DNA of 32,724 nucleotides from an uncultured Clostridium sp. (GCA_900540335.1 UQFC01000026.1:1-32724), one strand, 5' to 3'. Positions 15,723-23,568 are shown, counted from the stretch's first letter. Notes: generated by a model not told the origin, from the letters alone. Made by a program: numbers and translations.

Positions 15723-16163
15723 TTAATTTTCCTGCACATCCACGCCCCGCGGTCCCACATGGGTGGAAAATACAATCTGGGTACTTGTTTTTCCGAACTT
15801 CTGCAGCTGGCCGATAAAAACATCCAGCTCCATGGTGCTGTGAAAAGCCACCTTGAGAATCATGGAATAATCCCCGGTGACACAGCTGCACTCCAGAATA
15901 TTCGGCACACTTTCCGCATAAGCATAAAACTTCGGCTTGTCATCCGGTACTACATTCAGATTGATAAATGCGATAATGTGATATCCCAGCTTCATGGGAT
16001 TTACCTGGGCATGATACCCGGAAATAATCCCGTCCTTTTCCAGCTTTTCAATCCGCGCCGAAACAGCCGGAGATGATAAAAAGGTGTTTTCCGCAATGGT
16101 TTTCAATGAAATTCTTGCATTATCCTGAAGCAGCCTTAAAATCTTTCTGTCAATGTCATCCAT
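15723..16163 (-). CDS. Lrp/AsnC family transcriptional regulator
   Basis: A small DNA-binding regulator that senses an amino acid or related ligand. An N-terminal helix-turn-helix (about 1-50) contains LLQDNARISLKTIAE and LSSPAVSARIEKLEKDGII. A ligand-binding alpha/beta domain (about 60-140) contains CVTGDYSMILKVAF, the usual RAM-domain core. The 146-residue length is normal. I chose the ATG at 16161-16163, which has GGAGG 9 nt upstream; an ATG six codons earlier lacks such spacing. It follows the ANTAR regulator by 35 nt and glnA upstream of that, so it probably shares the glnA transcript and a nitrogen or amino-acid theme. The ligand is unknown. Confidence 0.92.
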   Translation of the reverse strand: MDDIDRKILRLLQDNARISLKTIAENTFLSSPAVSARIEKLEKDGIISGYHAQVNPMKLGYHIIAFINLNVVPDDKPKFYAYAESVPNILECSCVTGDYSMILKVAFHSTMELDVFIGQLQKFGKTSTQIVFSTHVGPRGVDVQEN

Positions 16164-16198
16164 TCTGTCCTTCCTCCCCATTCCCTCATCTTATGTTT

Positions 16199-16747
16199 CT
16201 ATAGATTGTTGAGGCTGATCACCATCTGGGCAGTTTCTACCATATTGGTTCCGCTGTCCATACTGCACTTCTGCATATACCGGTGAGCCTCCTCCTCCGT
16301 CATGCCGTTGCGTTCCATCAAAATACTTTTTGCCTGCTTTAGCAGATTCTGCTCCTCCTCACTTCTCTGACGGGGCTGGCGCTTCATCCGCTTTTTCCGC
16401 CGTACCTGAGTCTGAACCATCATCTCCAGGGTGCTGAGAAGATCGTTCACCTTCAAAGGCATGGGAAGACATACCACATCCTCCGGTATCTGAGAGTTCC
16501 ATTTGCTGGGTGACGAAACCATCAGCATGGAAAATTCCGCGCTCAGACAGTCATGAAGCTCTGAAAAAATCATATCTGCCAGCCGGTATCCGCACACCAG
16601 AATTCCGCCGTTTAACTCCTCTGTCTGGGCAAGGGTCTGGGCTCCGGAGGTGCAGACTGCTACAACGTCAAATCCGTTTTTCACAAGTATTCTTTTTATA
16701 TTTTTTGCATCCTCCAGCTTGGAAAATGCCACGATTACGTTAGCCAA
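16199..16747 (-). CDS. ANTAR-domain antiterminator next to glnA (NitR-like)
   Basis: The C-terminal 55 residues or so form an ANTAR RNA-binding helix bundle with LLKQAKSILMERNGMTEEEAHRYMQ. This domain prevents transcription termination by binding leader RNA hairpins. The first 110 residues have receiver-like size and layout but lack the acidic pocket and phosphoryl-accepting Asp: ILVCGYRL stands where ILLD is expected. It is therefore probably not controlled by a histidine kinase. A basic linker (RRKKRMKRQPRQR) joins the parts. Homologues beside glnA in clostridia are known as NitR-type nitrogen antiterminators. Translation starts at a TTG (16745-16747) with a perfect GGAGG 7 nt upstream; no ATG occurs until about residue 59. 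It lies 51 nt after the glnA stop, and its likely target is the glnA leader at 18183-18251. Confidence 0.88.
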   Translation of the reverse strand: MANVIVAFSKLEDAKNIKRILVKNGFDVVAVCTSGAQTLAQTEELNGGILVCGYRLADMIFSELHDCLSAEFSMLMVSSPSKWNSQIPEDVVCLPMPLKVNDLLSTLEMMVQTQVRRKKRMKRQPRQRSEEEQNLLKQAKSILMERNGMTEEEAHRYMQKCSMDSGTNMVETAQMVISLNNL

Positions 16748-16798
16748 CCTCTCACCTCCAGAACAGGAAATCCGGAACCCTCCCAGGCAGTCTGATGC

Positions 16799-18136
16799 CT
16801 AAAACTTATGCAGGTATTCTTCTATCTCCCAGTCTGTCACTTCAGCCCGGAACTTTTTCCACTCTGCATTTTTTGCCGCCAGATATTTGGTGTATACATG
16901 ATCACCCAGAACCTTTCTGACAAAGGGACTGTGTTCAAATGCTTCCAGGGCCTCTCCCAGAGTCTCCGGAAGCTGCTCAATGCCAAGAGCATCGATCTGC
17001 TCCTCTGTCATGGCAAAAATATTGGCATCTACGCTTTTCGGCGGTTCCATCTCCTGTTTAATTCCGTCCAGCCCTGCTGCCAGGCAGGCGGCCAGAGCCA
17101 GATAGGGATTGACTGCCGAATCAGGACACCGTAGCTCAATCCTGGTATTGCTTCCCCTGGAACAGGGAATCCGAATCAGGGCGCTTCTGTTGGCTGCCGC
17201 TGACCAGGTCACATAAACCGGTGCATCATATCCCGGAACGAGACGCTTGTAGGAATTGACAAGAGGATTGGTCAGCACGGTAATTTCCTTCATATGGGCA
17301 AGAATCCCTGCCATAAACTGATATGCCACCCGGCTGAGTCCCAGAACATCCGTTTCGTCAATAAAAACATTGTGGCCGGACTGGTCTGCCAGGGACATAT
17401 TAATATGCATGCCGGAGCCATTGACTCCCGCCTTTGGCTTTGGCATAAAAGTAGCGTGAAGTCCATGGCGCTTTGCAATGGTCTTCACCGCCATCTTAAA
17501 GGTCATAATATTATCTGCAGCCGTCAGCCCGTCCATGTATTCCAGATCAATCTCGTGCTGGGCCGGAGCCAGCTCGTGATGGGATGCCTCCACTGCAAAT
17601 CCCATCTCTTCCAGATTCAGAACAATGTCACGGCGTACATTTTCTGCCATATCTACCGGTCCCACATCAAAATATCCGGCCATTTCCCTGGTATCTGTAG
17701 AGGGTCTGCCGCTTTCATCTGTATCAAACAGGAAAAATTCACATTCCGGTCCCACATGGAAGGTATATCCCATTTTCTCTGCCTCTTTCAGAACCTTCTT
17801 CAGCACATACCGGGGATCTCCTTCAAAGGGTTCGCCATTGGGACGGTAAACGTCACAAATCAGACGGGCAACCTTTCCCTGCTGCGGCCGCCAGGGGAAT
17901 ATCTCAAAGGTATCGTAATCCGGATACAGATACATATCCGATTCCTCAATCCGTACAAAACCGTCTATGGCAGAGCCGTCAAACATACACCGGTTGTCCA
18001 GCGCCCGTTCCAGCTGACTGGCGGTAAGAGCCACGTTCTTCAGCATACCAAACATATCCGTAAACTGCAGACGGATAAATTCTACATCCTCTTCCTCCAC
18101 AATCCGGATAATATCTTCCCTACTGTAATTCTTCAT
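16799..18136 (-). CDS. glnA: type I glutamine synthetase
   Basis: It makes glutamine from glutamate, ammonia and ATP and is the main ammonia-assimilation enzyme. The N-terminal beta-Grasp domain contains DVEFIRLQFTDMFG and FDGSAIDGF. The catalytic domain has GPECEFFLF, EASHHELAPAQHEIDL, NGSGMHIN and the RIELRCPDSAVNPYLALA region. The 445-residue length, without the adenylylation-loop insertion, fits the GSI-alpha group of Firmicutes. The ATG at 18134-18136 has GGGAG 9 nt upstream; the frame stays open to 18280 only because the structured leader lacks stops. It has a near-consensus promoter (18265-18293) and an attenuator-like leader, followed by the ANTAR regulator, which suggests feedback control by antitermination. 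Confidence 0.96.
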   Translation of the reverse strand: MKNYSREDIIRIVEEEDVEFIRLQFTDMFGMLKNVALTASQLERALDNRCMFDGSAIDGFVRIEESDMYLYPDYDTFEIFPWRPQQGKVARLICDVYRPNGEPFEGDPRYVLKKVLKEAEKMGYTFHVGPECEFFLFDTDESGRPSTDTREMAGYFDVGPVDMAENVRRDIVLNLEEMGFAVEASHHELAPAQHEIDLEYMDGLTAADNIMTFKMAVKTIAKRHGLHATFMPKPKAGVNGSGMHINMSLADQSGHNVFIDETDVLGLSRVAYQFMAGILAHMKEITVLTNPLVNSYKRLVPGYDAPVYVTWSAAANRSALIRIPCSRGSNTRIELRCPDSAVNPYLALAACLAAGLDGIKQEMEPPKSVDANIFAMTEEQIDALGIEQLPETLGEALEAFEHSPFVRKVLGDHVYTKYLAAKNAEWKKFRAEVTDWEIEEYLHKF

Positions 18137-18182
18137 TGCTTCCTTCTCCCTTCTTCTCTCAAAGGACTTTTTCCAAAGGGGC

Positions 18183-18251
18183 GGCACCCATTTAACGTAA
18201 AAGAGGGTGCCCATAAGGCCATTTTTACAACGGCTATTATGCAACACCCTC
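18183..18251 (-). promoter_or_regulatory. glnA leader: candidate terminator/antiterminator switch
   Basis: Three arms are visible on the minus strand. Arm 1 (18232-18251, GAGGGTG then GCATAATAGCC) pairs with arm 2 (18203-18220, GGCCTTATGG then GCACCCTC). The stem of about 15 bp is followed by TTTT, so it resembles a terminator. Arm 3 (18183-18189, GGGTGCC) can pair with GGCACCC of arm 2 and would break the 1:2 stem. The element begins within about 10 nt of the predicted transcription start. The encoded ANTAR protein is the obvious candidate regulator, but I do not see the usual pair of six-base loops. Its arm ends resemble the hairpin at 468-570, so it could also be a dispersed element. Confidence 0.6.
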
Positions 18252-18264
18252 GTTCCATACGATG

Positions 18265-18293
18265 ATAATATCAGTTTCATTCCGGTTTGTCAA
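18265..18293 (-). promoter_or_regulatory. sigma-A promoter of glnA
   Basis: On the minus strand a perfect TTGACA (18288-18293) and TATTAT (18265-18270) have a 17-bp spacer. It lies directly after the MATE gene stop codon. Confidence 0.88.
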
Positions 18294-18316
18294 TCCGGAG
18301 ATTTTCTTCTTTTTTC

Positions 18317-19678
18317 TCAGGAATTTTTCCTTCTCACCTTCAGCCGGCTGTACTTCAGGTAATATACTGCAAATAAAATCGTAGTAATCACCCAGGTCAG
18401 GGGATAGCTGAACATAATGGTAAATATATTCCGGTCAAGAGGAACTGCTATCAGAATCCAGCCTACCCGCAGAGCGCAGACGCCTACACAGCACAGCATC
18501 ATGGGAATCCAGCAGTCTCCTACGCCCCGGAGCGCACCGGACAAAATCTCAATAGCCACATACGTCACATAAAACCGGGAAAGATAGCGCATCATGTCAA
18601 TTCCAATGGAAATAACCTCTTTGTCCGTGGTAAACAGCTCATAGGCATAAATTCCCCAGTTATATATCAGAACAGACATCAGAGCCGAAGACACGATTGT
18701 CATCTTCATACAGCTCCTCACGCCCTTGTGAACCCGCTCTATCTTTCCTGCTCCGTAGTTTTGTCCTACAAATGTGGTAATCGCAATTCCAAAGGAGTTG
18801 ACCATCATCCAGAATACGGCATCTATTTTACTGTAAGCCGCCCATGCAGCCACCGTATTGGTTCCCAGTGAGTTGATTCCCGCCTGGATAATCACATTGG
18901 AGGATCCGTACATCACAGACTGCAGACCTGCGGGAAAGCCAATCCGGACAATCCGTTTCAGCATTCTCTGATCCAGTCGGACCTGCTTCCACTCCAGACG
19001 ATACATATCCTGCGCACGCATCAGACAGATGCATACCAAAACAGCGCTGAGCAGCTGAGACAGAATCGTCGCAATAGCCGCACCCTTAACTCCCAAACCG
19101 CACATTACCACCAGAAGAATATCCAGTGCAATATTAATCAGACAGCTGAACATCAAAATATGAAGAGGACGCTTGGAATCTCCCACTGCTCTCAAAATTG
19201 CCGCCCCTGTATTGTAAATCAGGTTTGCAACCATTCCTGCAAAATAAATCCGCAGGTACTCTACAGAAAGCCCTACTACATCCTCCGGTGTCCCCATAGC
19301 CGTAAGCATAAAGGGCGCAAGGGGAATTCCCACTGCCGTCATTACCAGGCCGGACACTACACTGAAGGCAACTGCCGTGTGAACCGCATACCCTACCATC
19401 TCCGGACGCTTCGCCCCGTAATACTGGGAAATAATAACCGAAGCACCTGAGGAAAGGCCTACAAAAAATCCTACAATCATCTGAGTCAGCATTCCTGTAG
19501 AACCTCCAACCGCAGACAACGCCTCCTTGCCCACAAACCGTCCTACAATTATGGCATCTGCCGCATTATACAGCTGCTGAAAAAAAGTACCGAACAGAAT
19601 CGGAAAGAAAAACAGCAACAGCTGCTGCCAGATAACCCCCTCTGTGATTGGATTCTGGATCTCATTCTTTTTGCTCAT
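18317..19678 (-). CDS. MATE family efflux transporter
   Basis: A 12-helix multidrug and toxin extrusion protein, probably an antiporter driven by Na+ or H+. The protein (453 residues from the chosen start) shows two similar six-helix halves. The FPILFGTFFQQLYNAADAIIVGRFVG stretch (about 24-49) and GLSSGASVIISQYYGA (about 74-89) are typical of the DinF/NorM-type group in Clostridia. I chose the ATG at 19676-19678 because the promoter at 19744-19772 would start transcripts almost at the earlier in-frame ATG (19735). The ribosome site before the chosen ATG is weak. The substrate is unknown. It sits between the glnA promoter and the divergent lipoprotein gene. Confidence 0.9.
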   Translation of the reverse strand: MSKKNEIQNPITEGVIWQQLLLFFFPILFGTFFQQLYNAADAIIVGRFVGKEALSAVGGSTGMLTQMIVGFFVGLSSGASVIISQYYGAKRPEMVGYAVHTAVAFSVVSGLVMTAVGIPLAPFMLTAMGTPEDVVGLSVEYLRIYFAGMVANLIYNTGAAILRAVGDSKRPLHILMFSCLINIALDILLVVMCGLGVKGAAIATILSQLLSAVLVCICLMRAQDMYRLEWKQVRLDQRMLKRIVRIGFPAGLQSVMYGSSNVIIQAGINSLGTNTVAAWAAYSKIDAVFWMMVNSFGIAITTFVGQNYGAGKIERVHKGVRSCMKMTIVSSALMSVLIYNWGIYAYELFTTDKEVISIGIDMMRYLSRFYVTYVAIEILSGALRGVGDCWIPMMLCCVGVCALRVGWILIAVPLDRNIFTIMFSYPLTWVITTILFAVYYLKYSRLKVRRKNS

Positions 19679-19743
19679 AACACCCCGTTTTAATCCTTTC
19701 TCCTGTCGTAATCTATATGCCGCAAAACTGGGCATCTAAATGT

Positions 19744-19772
19744 ACTATATCCTATTTCCCTCTGCCGGTCAA
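19744..19772 (-). promoter_or_regulatory. promoter of the MATE transporter gene
   Basis: On the minus strand TTGACC (19767-19772) and TATAGT (19744-19749) have a 17-bp spacer. The predicted start lies near 19737, about 55 nt before the chosen ATG. Confidence 0.75.
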
Positions 19773-19873
19773 GCATCTCATCGCCCCGAACCGGCCGCCT
19801 GTCCGGCACCCGGAATTTTACTCAATAAGTAAATGAAAATTAAAAAAAAATTAAAGCATTCTCCCTGTTTCAT

Positions 19874-19882
19874 TGATATAAT
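19874..19882 (+). promoter_or_regulatory. extended -10 promoter of the lipoprotein gene
   Basis: TGATATAAT contains a perfect TATAAT with the TG extension. The -35 region is only an A/T-rich tract (19840-19856) that could act as an UP-like element. The lipoprotein ATG lies about 20 nt downstream. Confidence 0.65.
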
Positions 19883-19903
19883 ACTTCAAAATGGAGGAAT
19901 ATT

Positions 19904-20812
19904 ATGAACAAGAAACTGCTGATTCTGCTGAGCGCCGGAATCGTTCTCTGCACCGGCTGCGCTTCTTCATCCGCAGCCCCGGAAGAAAACCGGAACCGGA
20001 CAGCTGCCGCCTCCTTCCGCACAGAGGCTTCCCGGGAGGAATCTTCCCCGGAGACGGCAGCTCAAGAAAAGCAGATGATTTTTATAGACGGAAAAACCAT
20101 GATTTCCACTGACCGGATTGCAGTAACTGAGGACCGCCTTCCCATTTCCGCGGATACGAGAAGACCGGACGGTTCTATCACAGAGCTGGTTCCGGAATCT
20201 GAACGTCCCGGACAAAACGGGCAGGCCAATTTTTCCTGCATGGGCTCCCCTTATCTGATTCTCTCAGACGGAGCTGCCGCTCTGGAATTAGAAGGACAGT
20301 ATATGCTGTTTCTGGCCGAAGATACAGTAGAATATGAAGGCATTTACAAAAAGAAAAACCAGGTATCCGAGGATACTCTGGAATGGCTTAATTTTTATTA
20401 TTCTCTGACTGCGCAGGAACGTCTGGCCCTGTCCATGATTCCGTCAGAGTTTGTCACAGAAGCCCGGACAGCTGCTATCGCGTCCGCCGTAGAAACCTCA
20501 TCTTCTGCAGAAACCATTTCCTACCGGGAGGCCCTCACAGAAGAAGAGCTTGCACAGACAGAAGCCCTGGCCATGCATTATTTTACCGAAGAGGTTCCTT
20601 CCTTTGAGGGTGTTGATCAGATTTACCCTGCAGACTCCGAAGAATCCCTTTATCACAATCCGGGACTGGAGGGAGAATATATGCCGGGCAATATTATTAT
20701 TTACCGTGTTCTTACGGTAAAAGACCGGCGGGACGGCAATCCCTTCCGCTATATCAGTATCGCCCGCAGCAACAAATCCGGCGCCTGGAAAGTAATAAAC
20801 AGCGGCTACTGA
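19904..20812 (+). CDS. lipoprotein of unknown function
   Basis: I do not recognise this family. The 302-residue protein has a signal peptide with lipobox VLCTGC (Cys19), so it is probably anchored to the outer face of the membrane. A Glu/Arg/Ala/Ser-rich disordered stretch follows (about 20-55). The folded middle part includes FIDGKTMISTDRIAVTEDRLPIS and YLILSDGAAALELEGQYMLFLAED. The last 45 residues (IIIYRVLTVKDRR, YISIARSNKSGAWKVINSGY) look like one compact beta-rich domain, like the ends of small clostridial lipoproteins that bind near the cell surface. The ATG has GGAGG 6 nt upstream. It is monocistronic, divergent from the MATE gene and convergent with the two-component genes. Its last codons form the left arm of its terminator. 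Confidence 0.8.
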   Translation: MNKKLLILLSAGIVLCTGCASSSAAPEENRNRTAAASFRTEASREESSPETAAQEKQMIFIDGKTMISTDRIAVTEDRLPISADTRRPDGSITELVPESERPGQNGQANFSCMGSPYLILSDGAAALELEGQYMLFLAEDTVEYEGIYKKKNQVSEDTLEWLNFYYSLTAQERLALSMIPSEFVTEARTAAIASAVETSSSAETISYREALTEEELAQTEALAMHYFTEEVPSFEGVDQIYPADSEESLYHNPGLEGEYMPGNIIIYRVLTVKDRRDGNPFRYISIARSNKSGAWKVINSGY

Positions 20813-20850
20813 CAGAGTTTTTTTGCTCTGTCAATATGCCGCTGTTTTTT
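20798..20850 (+). terminator. nested-stem terminator overlapping the lipoprotein stop codon
   Basis: The outer arms AACAGCGG (20798-20805) and CCGCTGTT (20839-20846) enclose an inner 8-bp stem TGACAGAG/CTCTGTCA (20810-20817 with 20826-20833), and a T run follows. The outer left arm is coding sequence. Its end touches the stop codon of the convergent response-regulator gene. Confidence 0.85.
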
Positions 20851-21544
20851 ATTCTTTCATCCGGTAGCCTACACCGATTTCCGTAAAAATGTAAAAAGGC
20901 TCTGCAGGATTTTTTTCCAGCTTCCGGCGGATATTAGCCATATTAACCCGAAGGATCTGGTTGTCCGTATCTGCATAGGGGCCCCAGATATCTTTTAAAA
21001 TATAGTCATAGGTCAGTACCTTTCCTGCATTTTTTGCAAGAAGAGAAACCAGCTTATACTCAATCTGTGTCAGATGAATCTCCTTCCCGTTTAAGGTAAC
21101 CAGACGCTTTTCAAAATCAATTTCCAGCCCTTCTCTGGAATATTTCTGTTCCTGAGGCGTTACTGCCGCAACTCTGGCGCTGTGGCGGAGAGCGGTCCGG
21201 ATCCTGGCCAGGAGTTCTTCTGAACCGAAGGGCTTGGTAATATAATCATCAGCGCCTCCGTCTAAAACCTCCACCTTCTCCCGCTCCTGATTTCTCGCAG
21301 ATACTACAATTACAGGGATATTGGAAAATCCGCGGATTCTCTGCAAAACCTCCATTCCATCAATATCCGGCAGTCCCAGATCCAGAAGAATCAGATCCGG
21401 ATGATGAGAGGTGCACAGAGAAAGCCCCTGCAGACCGTTCATGGCACGCAGCGCCTTATACTGATTGGCGATCACTATGGTTTCCATATAATTTCCAATA
21501 TGCTTTTCATCCTCAATAATCAATATCGTCTGTTTATTTGTCAT
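20849..21544 (-). CDS. KdpE-like response regulator
   Basis: An OmpR-family response regulator of 231 residues. The receiver domain (about 1-120) has the acidic pair Glu11-Asp12, the phosphoryl-accepting Asp55 in LLDLGLPDIDG, and Lys104 in TKPFGSEE. The C-terminal winged helix (about 135-230) ends in the family-typical VNMANIRRKLEKNP and GVGYRM. LDLGLPDxDG and the surrounding sequence are closest to KdpE, which controls K+ uptake genes. Its ATG overlaps the sensor kinase stop (ATGA), so the pair is translationally coupled. No kdpFABC genes are present in this window, so the target may be another potassium or cell-envelope gene elsewhere. Confidence 0.9.
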   Translation of the reverse strand: MTNKQTILIIEDEKHIGNYMETIVIANQYKALRAMNGLQGLSLCTSHHPDLILLDLGLPDIDGMEVLQRIRGFSNIPVIVVSARNQEREKVEVLDGGADDYITKPFGSEELLARIRTALRHSARVAAVTPQEQKYSREGLEIDFEKRLVTLNGKEIHLTQIEYKLVSLLAKNAGKVLTYDYILKDIWGPYADTDNQILRVNMANIRRKLEKNPAEPFYIFTEIGVGYRMKE

Positions 21545-22614
21545 GATTCCTCCTGCTCCTCCAAAGGTAATGTAAAAATAAATTCTGCTCCCTGTTCATG
21601 ATTCACTGCCCGTATCGTTCCCTGATGAGCCGCTACAATCGTCTTGCAGATAGTCAGTCCGATTCCCATGCCCTTATGAGAATCGCCGCTTCCATTTCGC
21701 TCCATACCGCCTCCGTCAAACAAGGCGGAAAGACGTTCCGGCGCAATTCCCTTTCCCCGGTCCCGAACGTGAAAAGCAACACTGTTTTTTCTTTTTTCCA
21801 CATTCAGTTCAATCGGTTCATCCGTTCCGGAATGGTATACGGCATTTTCCAGAAGATTGATAATCAGCTGCTCAATCAGCATCGCATCCATGGGAACCAT
21901 TAAAAACTCATCCGGCACATGAACCGTAATCCGCGCACCGGGAAGGCGCTTTCTCAAGCGGAGTACAGCCTCAGATACCACCTCTTCCAGAGGCTCTCTG
22001 CTCTTTGTCACCCGGGCGTCACCTACATTGATCCTGGTAACAGAAAGCAGATTCTCCACCATATTTAACAGCCAGTTGGCATCCTCGCGAATGTTGCTGA
22101 CCAGTTCTGTCTTCTCCGATTCCTTCATCTGGGAACCGTTTTCCAGATATGTATTTGCAAGACCGATAATGGCTGTCAGCGGTGTTCTCAAATCATGGGA
22201 AACCGCCCGAAGAAGGTTGGCCCTCATCGTCTCCTTTTCTGCTTCCATTAAAAGCTTTTCCCTCTCATTCAGCACCTGACTCTGCTTTTTGAACTTTGTT
22301 GTCATGGTACTGGTAATCACGGATACTACCGTCATTCCCACAAAAGTAACCGGATAGCCGTCAATGGTAAAATTCAAAGTCATATATGGATAAGTAAATA
22401 CGTAATTTACAAAACCTACGCCAAACAGGGACGCTACAATTCCCGAAGCATAGCCGACCGTATAGCGCGCTACCAGCATTACGCTGAGGACATAGATAAT
22501 CGCTACGCTTGTGGTATTTTTTCCATAGTAAAAAAAGGCTACTGCCACCAGTGTAGACAGACTCATAATCAAAACTGTCGTTATAATGTTTCTCCACAGA
22601 TCTTTTACCTGCAT
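21541..22614 (-). CDS. KdpD-like sensor histidine kinase, short form without the N-terminal KdpD domains
   Basis: The 357-residue protein begins with four close membrane segments (about 10-105) of the DUF4118 type found in the middle of KdpD, including VAIIYVLSVMLVAR and FGVGFVNYVFTYPYM. The kinase core follows: His140 in SHDLRTPLTAI, Asn257 in NLLENAVYHS, the G1 box DRGKGIAP (285-292) and the GMGIGLTICK G2 box. Full-length KdpD has about 890 residues, with an N-terminal universal-stress-like region that responds to K+ and c-di-AMP. That part and the GAF region are absent here, so signal sensing must differ. The ATG has AAAGG about 7 nt upstream, and the region before it holds two strong palindromes (22642-22693 and 22717-22750). 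Confidence 0.88.
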   Translation of the reverse strand: MQVKDLWRNIITTVLIMSLSTLVAVAFFYYGKNTTSVAIIYVLSVMLVARYTVGYASGIVASLFGVGFVNYVFTYPYMTLNFTIDGYPVTFVGMTVVSVITSTMTTKFKKQSQVLNEREKLLMEAEKETMRANLLRAVSHDLRTPLTAIIGLANTYLENGSQMKESEKTELVSNIREDANWLLNMVENLLSVTRINVGDARVTKSREPLEEVVSEAVLRLRKRLPGARITVHVPDEFLMVPMDAMLIEQLIINLLENAVYHSGTDEPIELNVEKRKNSVAFHVRDRGKGIAPERLSALFDGGGMERNGSGDSHKGMGIGLTICKTIVAAHQGTIRAVNHEQGAEFIFTLPLEEQEES

Positions 22615-22641
22615 GATCCTGCCTTTCCCTGCTCCTGAAGC

Positions 22642-22693
22642 AGTAAAATGAAATGGGACAAAGCTAACTGCACCTGTCCCATTTCATTTTACT
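22642..22693. repeat. perfect 19-bp inverted repeat upstream of the kinase gene
   Basis: AGTAAAATGAAATGGGACA (22642-22660) is repeated in perfect inversion at 22675-22693, with a 14-nt loop. It lies about 28 nt before the sensor kinase ATG, and a TATAGT-like box overlaps its far arm on the minus strand. There is no T run, so a plain terminator is doubtful. It may be an operator pair, an mRNA 5' stem or a small mobile palindrome. Confidence 0.75.
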
Positions 22694-22716
22694 ATATCTT
22701 AACAGGGATGTATATA

Positions 22717-22750
22717 GGCCGTGAAAAATCTTGACGATATTTTCACGGCC
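22717..22750. repeat. perfect 11-bp inverted repeat, possible tpiA terminator
   Basis: GGCCGTGAAAA (22717-22727) and TTTTCACGGCC (22740-22750) form a GC-capped stem with a 12-nt loop, 60 nt after the tpiA stop codon. On the minus strand the 3' arm is followed by TATATACAT rather than a T run, so termination would be weak or depend on other factors. Confidence 0.65.
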
Positions 22751-22812
22751 CGTATTTATTTCCTGTTCTCAGTATGGCCCCATTCAGAAAACGCGAGGAA
22801 GCGTTTTTTCAC

Positions 22813-23568
22813 TCAGGCTTTTTTATAATTTACAATTGCACCAAAATCAGGTTTCAGAGAAGCGCCGCCAACCAGGCCGCCGTCAATGTCTGCCTGAGCA
22901 AACAGCTCCGGAGCGCTGGATGCAGATACGGAACCGCCGTACTGAATGCGGATAGCTTCTGCAGTTGCTTCGTCATAAATCTCACCGATGCATGCGCGGA
23001 TTGCTGCACATACTTCCTGTGCCTGATCTGTAGTTGCAACCTTACCGGTACCAATCGCCCAGATCGGCTCATATGCAATTACAGCAGTCTTTGCCTGATC
23101 TGCGGTTACGTTCAGGAATGCAATCTTAATCTGCTGACGAATCCAGTCAATGGTAATGCCCTGCTCTCTCTGAGTCAGAGATTCACCGCAGCAGATAATC
23201 GGAGTCAGACCATGCTCAAAGGCCTTTAAGACTTTTTTATTTACAGTCTCATCGGTCTCGGCAAAATACTCTCTTCTCTCAGAGTGGCCGATAATTACGT
23301 ATTTTACGCCTGCATCAACCAGCATGTTGGGAGAAATCTCACCGGTGTAAGCACCCTTTTCCTCAAAGTACATATTCTCTGCTCCAATATTGATATTGGA
23401 GCCTTTTGCTGCCTCCATAGCCGGAATAATGTCAATAGCCGGTACGCAGAATACTACGTCAACCTCGTCATTGGCTACCAGCGGTTTTAATGTCTCCACC
23501 AGCTTTACAGCCTCGGTGGGTGTCATATTCATCTTCCAGTTTCCTGCAATAATTTTCTTTCTGGACAT
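22813..23568 (-). CDS. tpiA: triose-phosphate isomerase
   Basis: It interconverts dihydroxyacetone phosphate and glyceraldehyde 3-phosphate in glycolysis. The 251-residue TIM barrel has the catalytic set Asn10 and Lys12 in GNWKMN, His95 in IIGHSERR and Glu167 in AYEPIWAIGTG, plus the phosphate-binding YGGSV and GGASL motifs. The ATG has an AGGAG site upstream. It follows pgk by 30 nt, so the two are cotranscribed. Confidence 0.98.
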   Translation of the reverse strand: MSRKKIIAGNWKMNMTPTEAVKLVETLKPLVANDEVDVVFCVPAIDIIPAMEAAKGSNINIGAENMYFEEKGAYTGEISPNMLVDAGVKYVIIGHSERREYFAETDETVNKKVLKAFEHGLTPIICCGESLTQREQGITIDWIRQQIKIAFLNVTADQAKTAVIAYEPIWAIGTGKVATTDQAQEVCAAIRACIGEIYDEATAEAIRIQYGGSVSASSAPELFAQADIDGGLVGGASLKPDFGAIVNYKKA

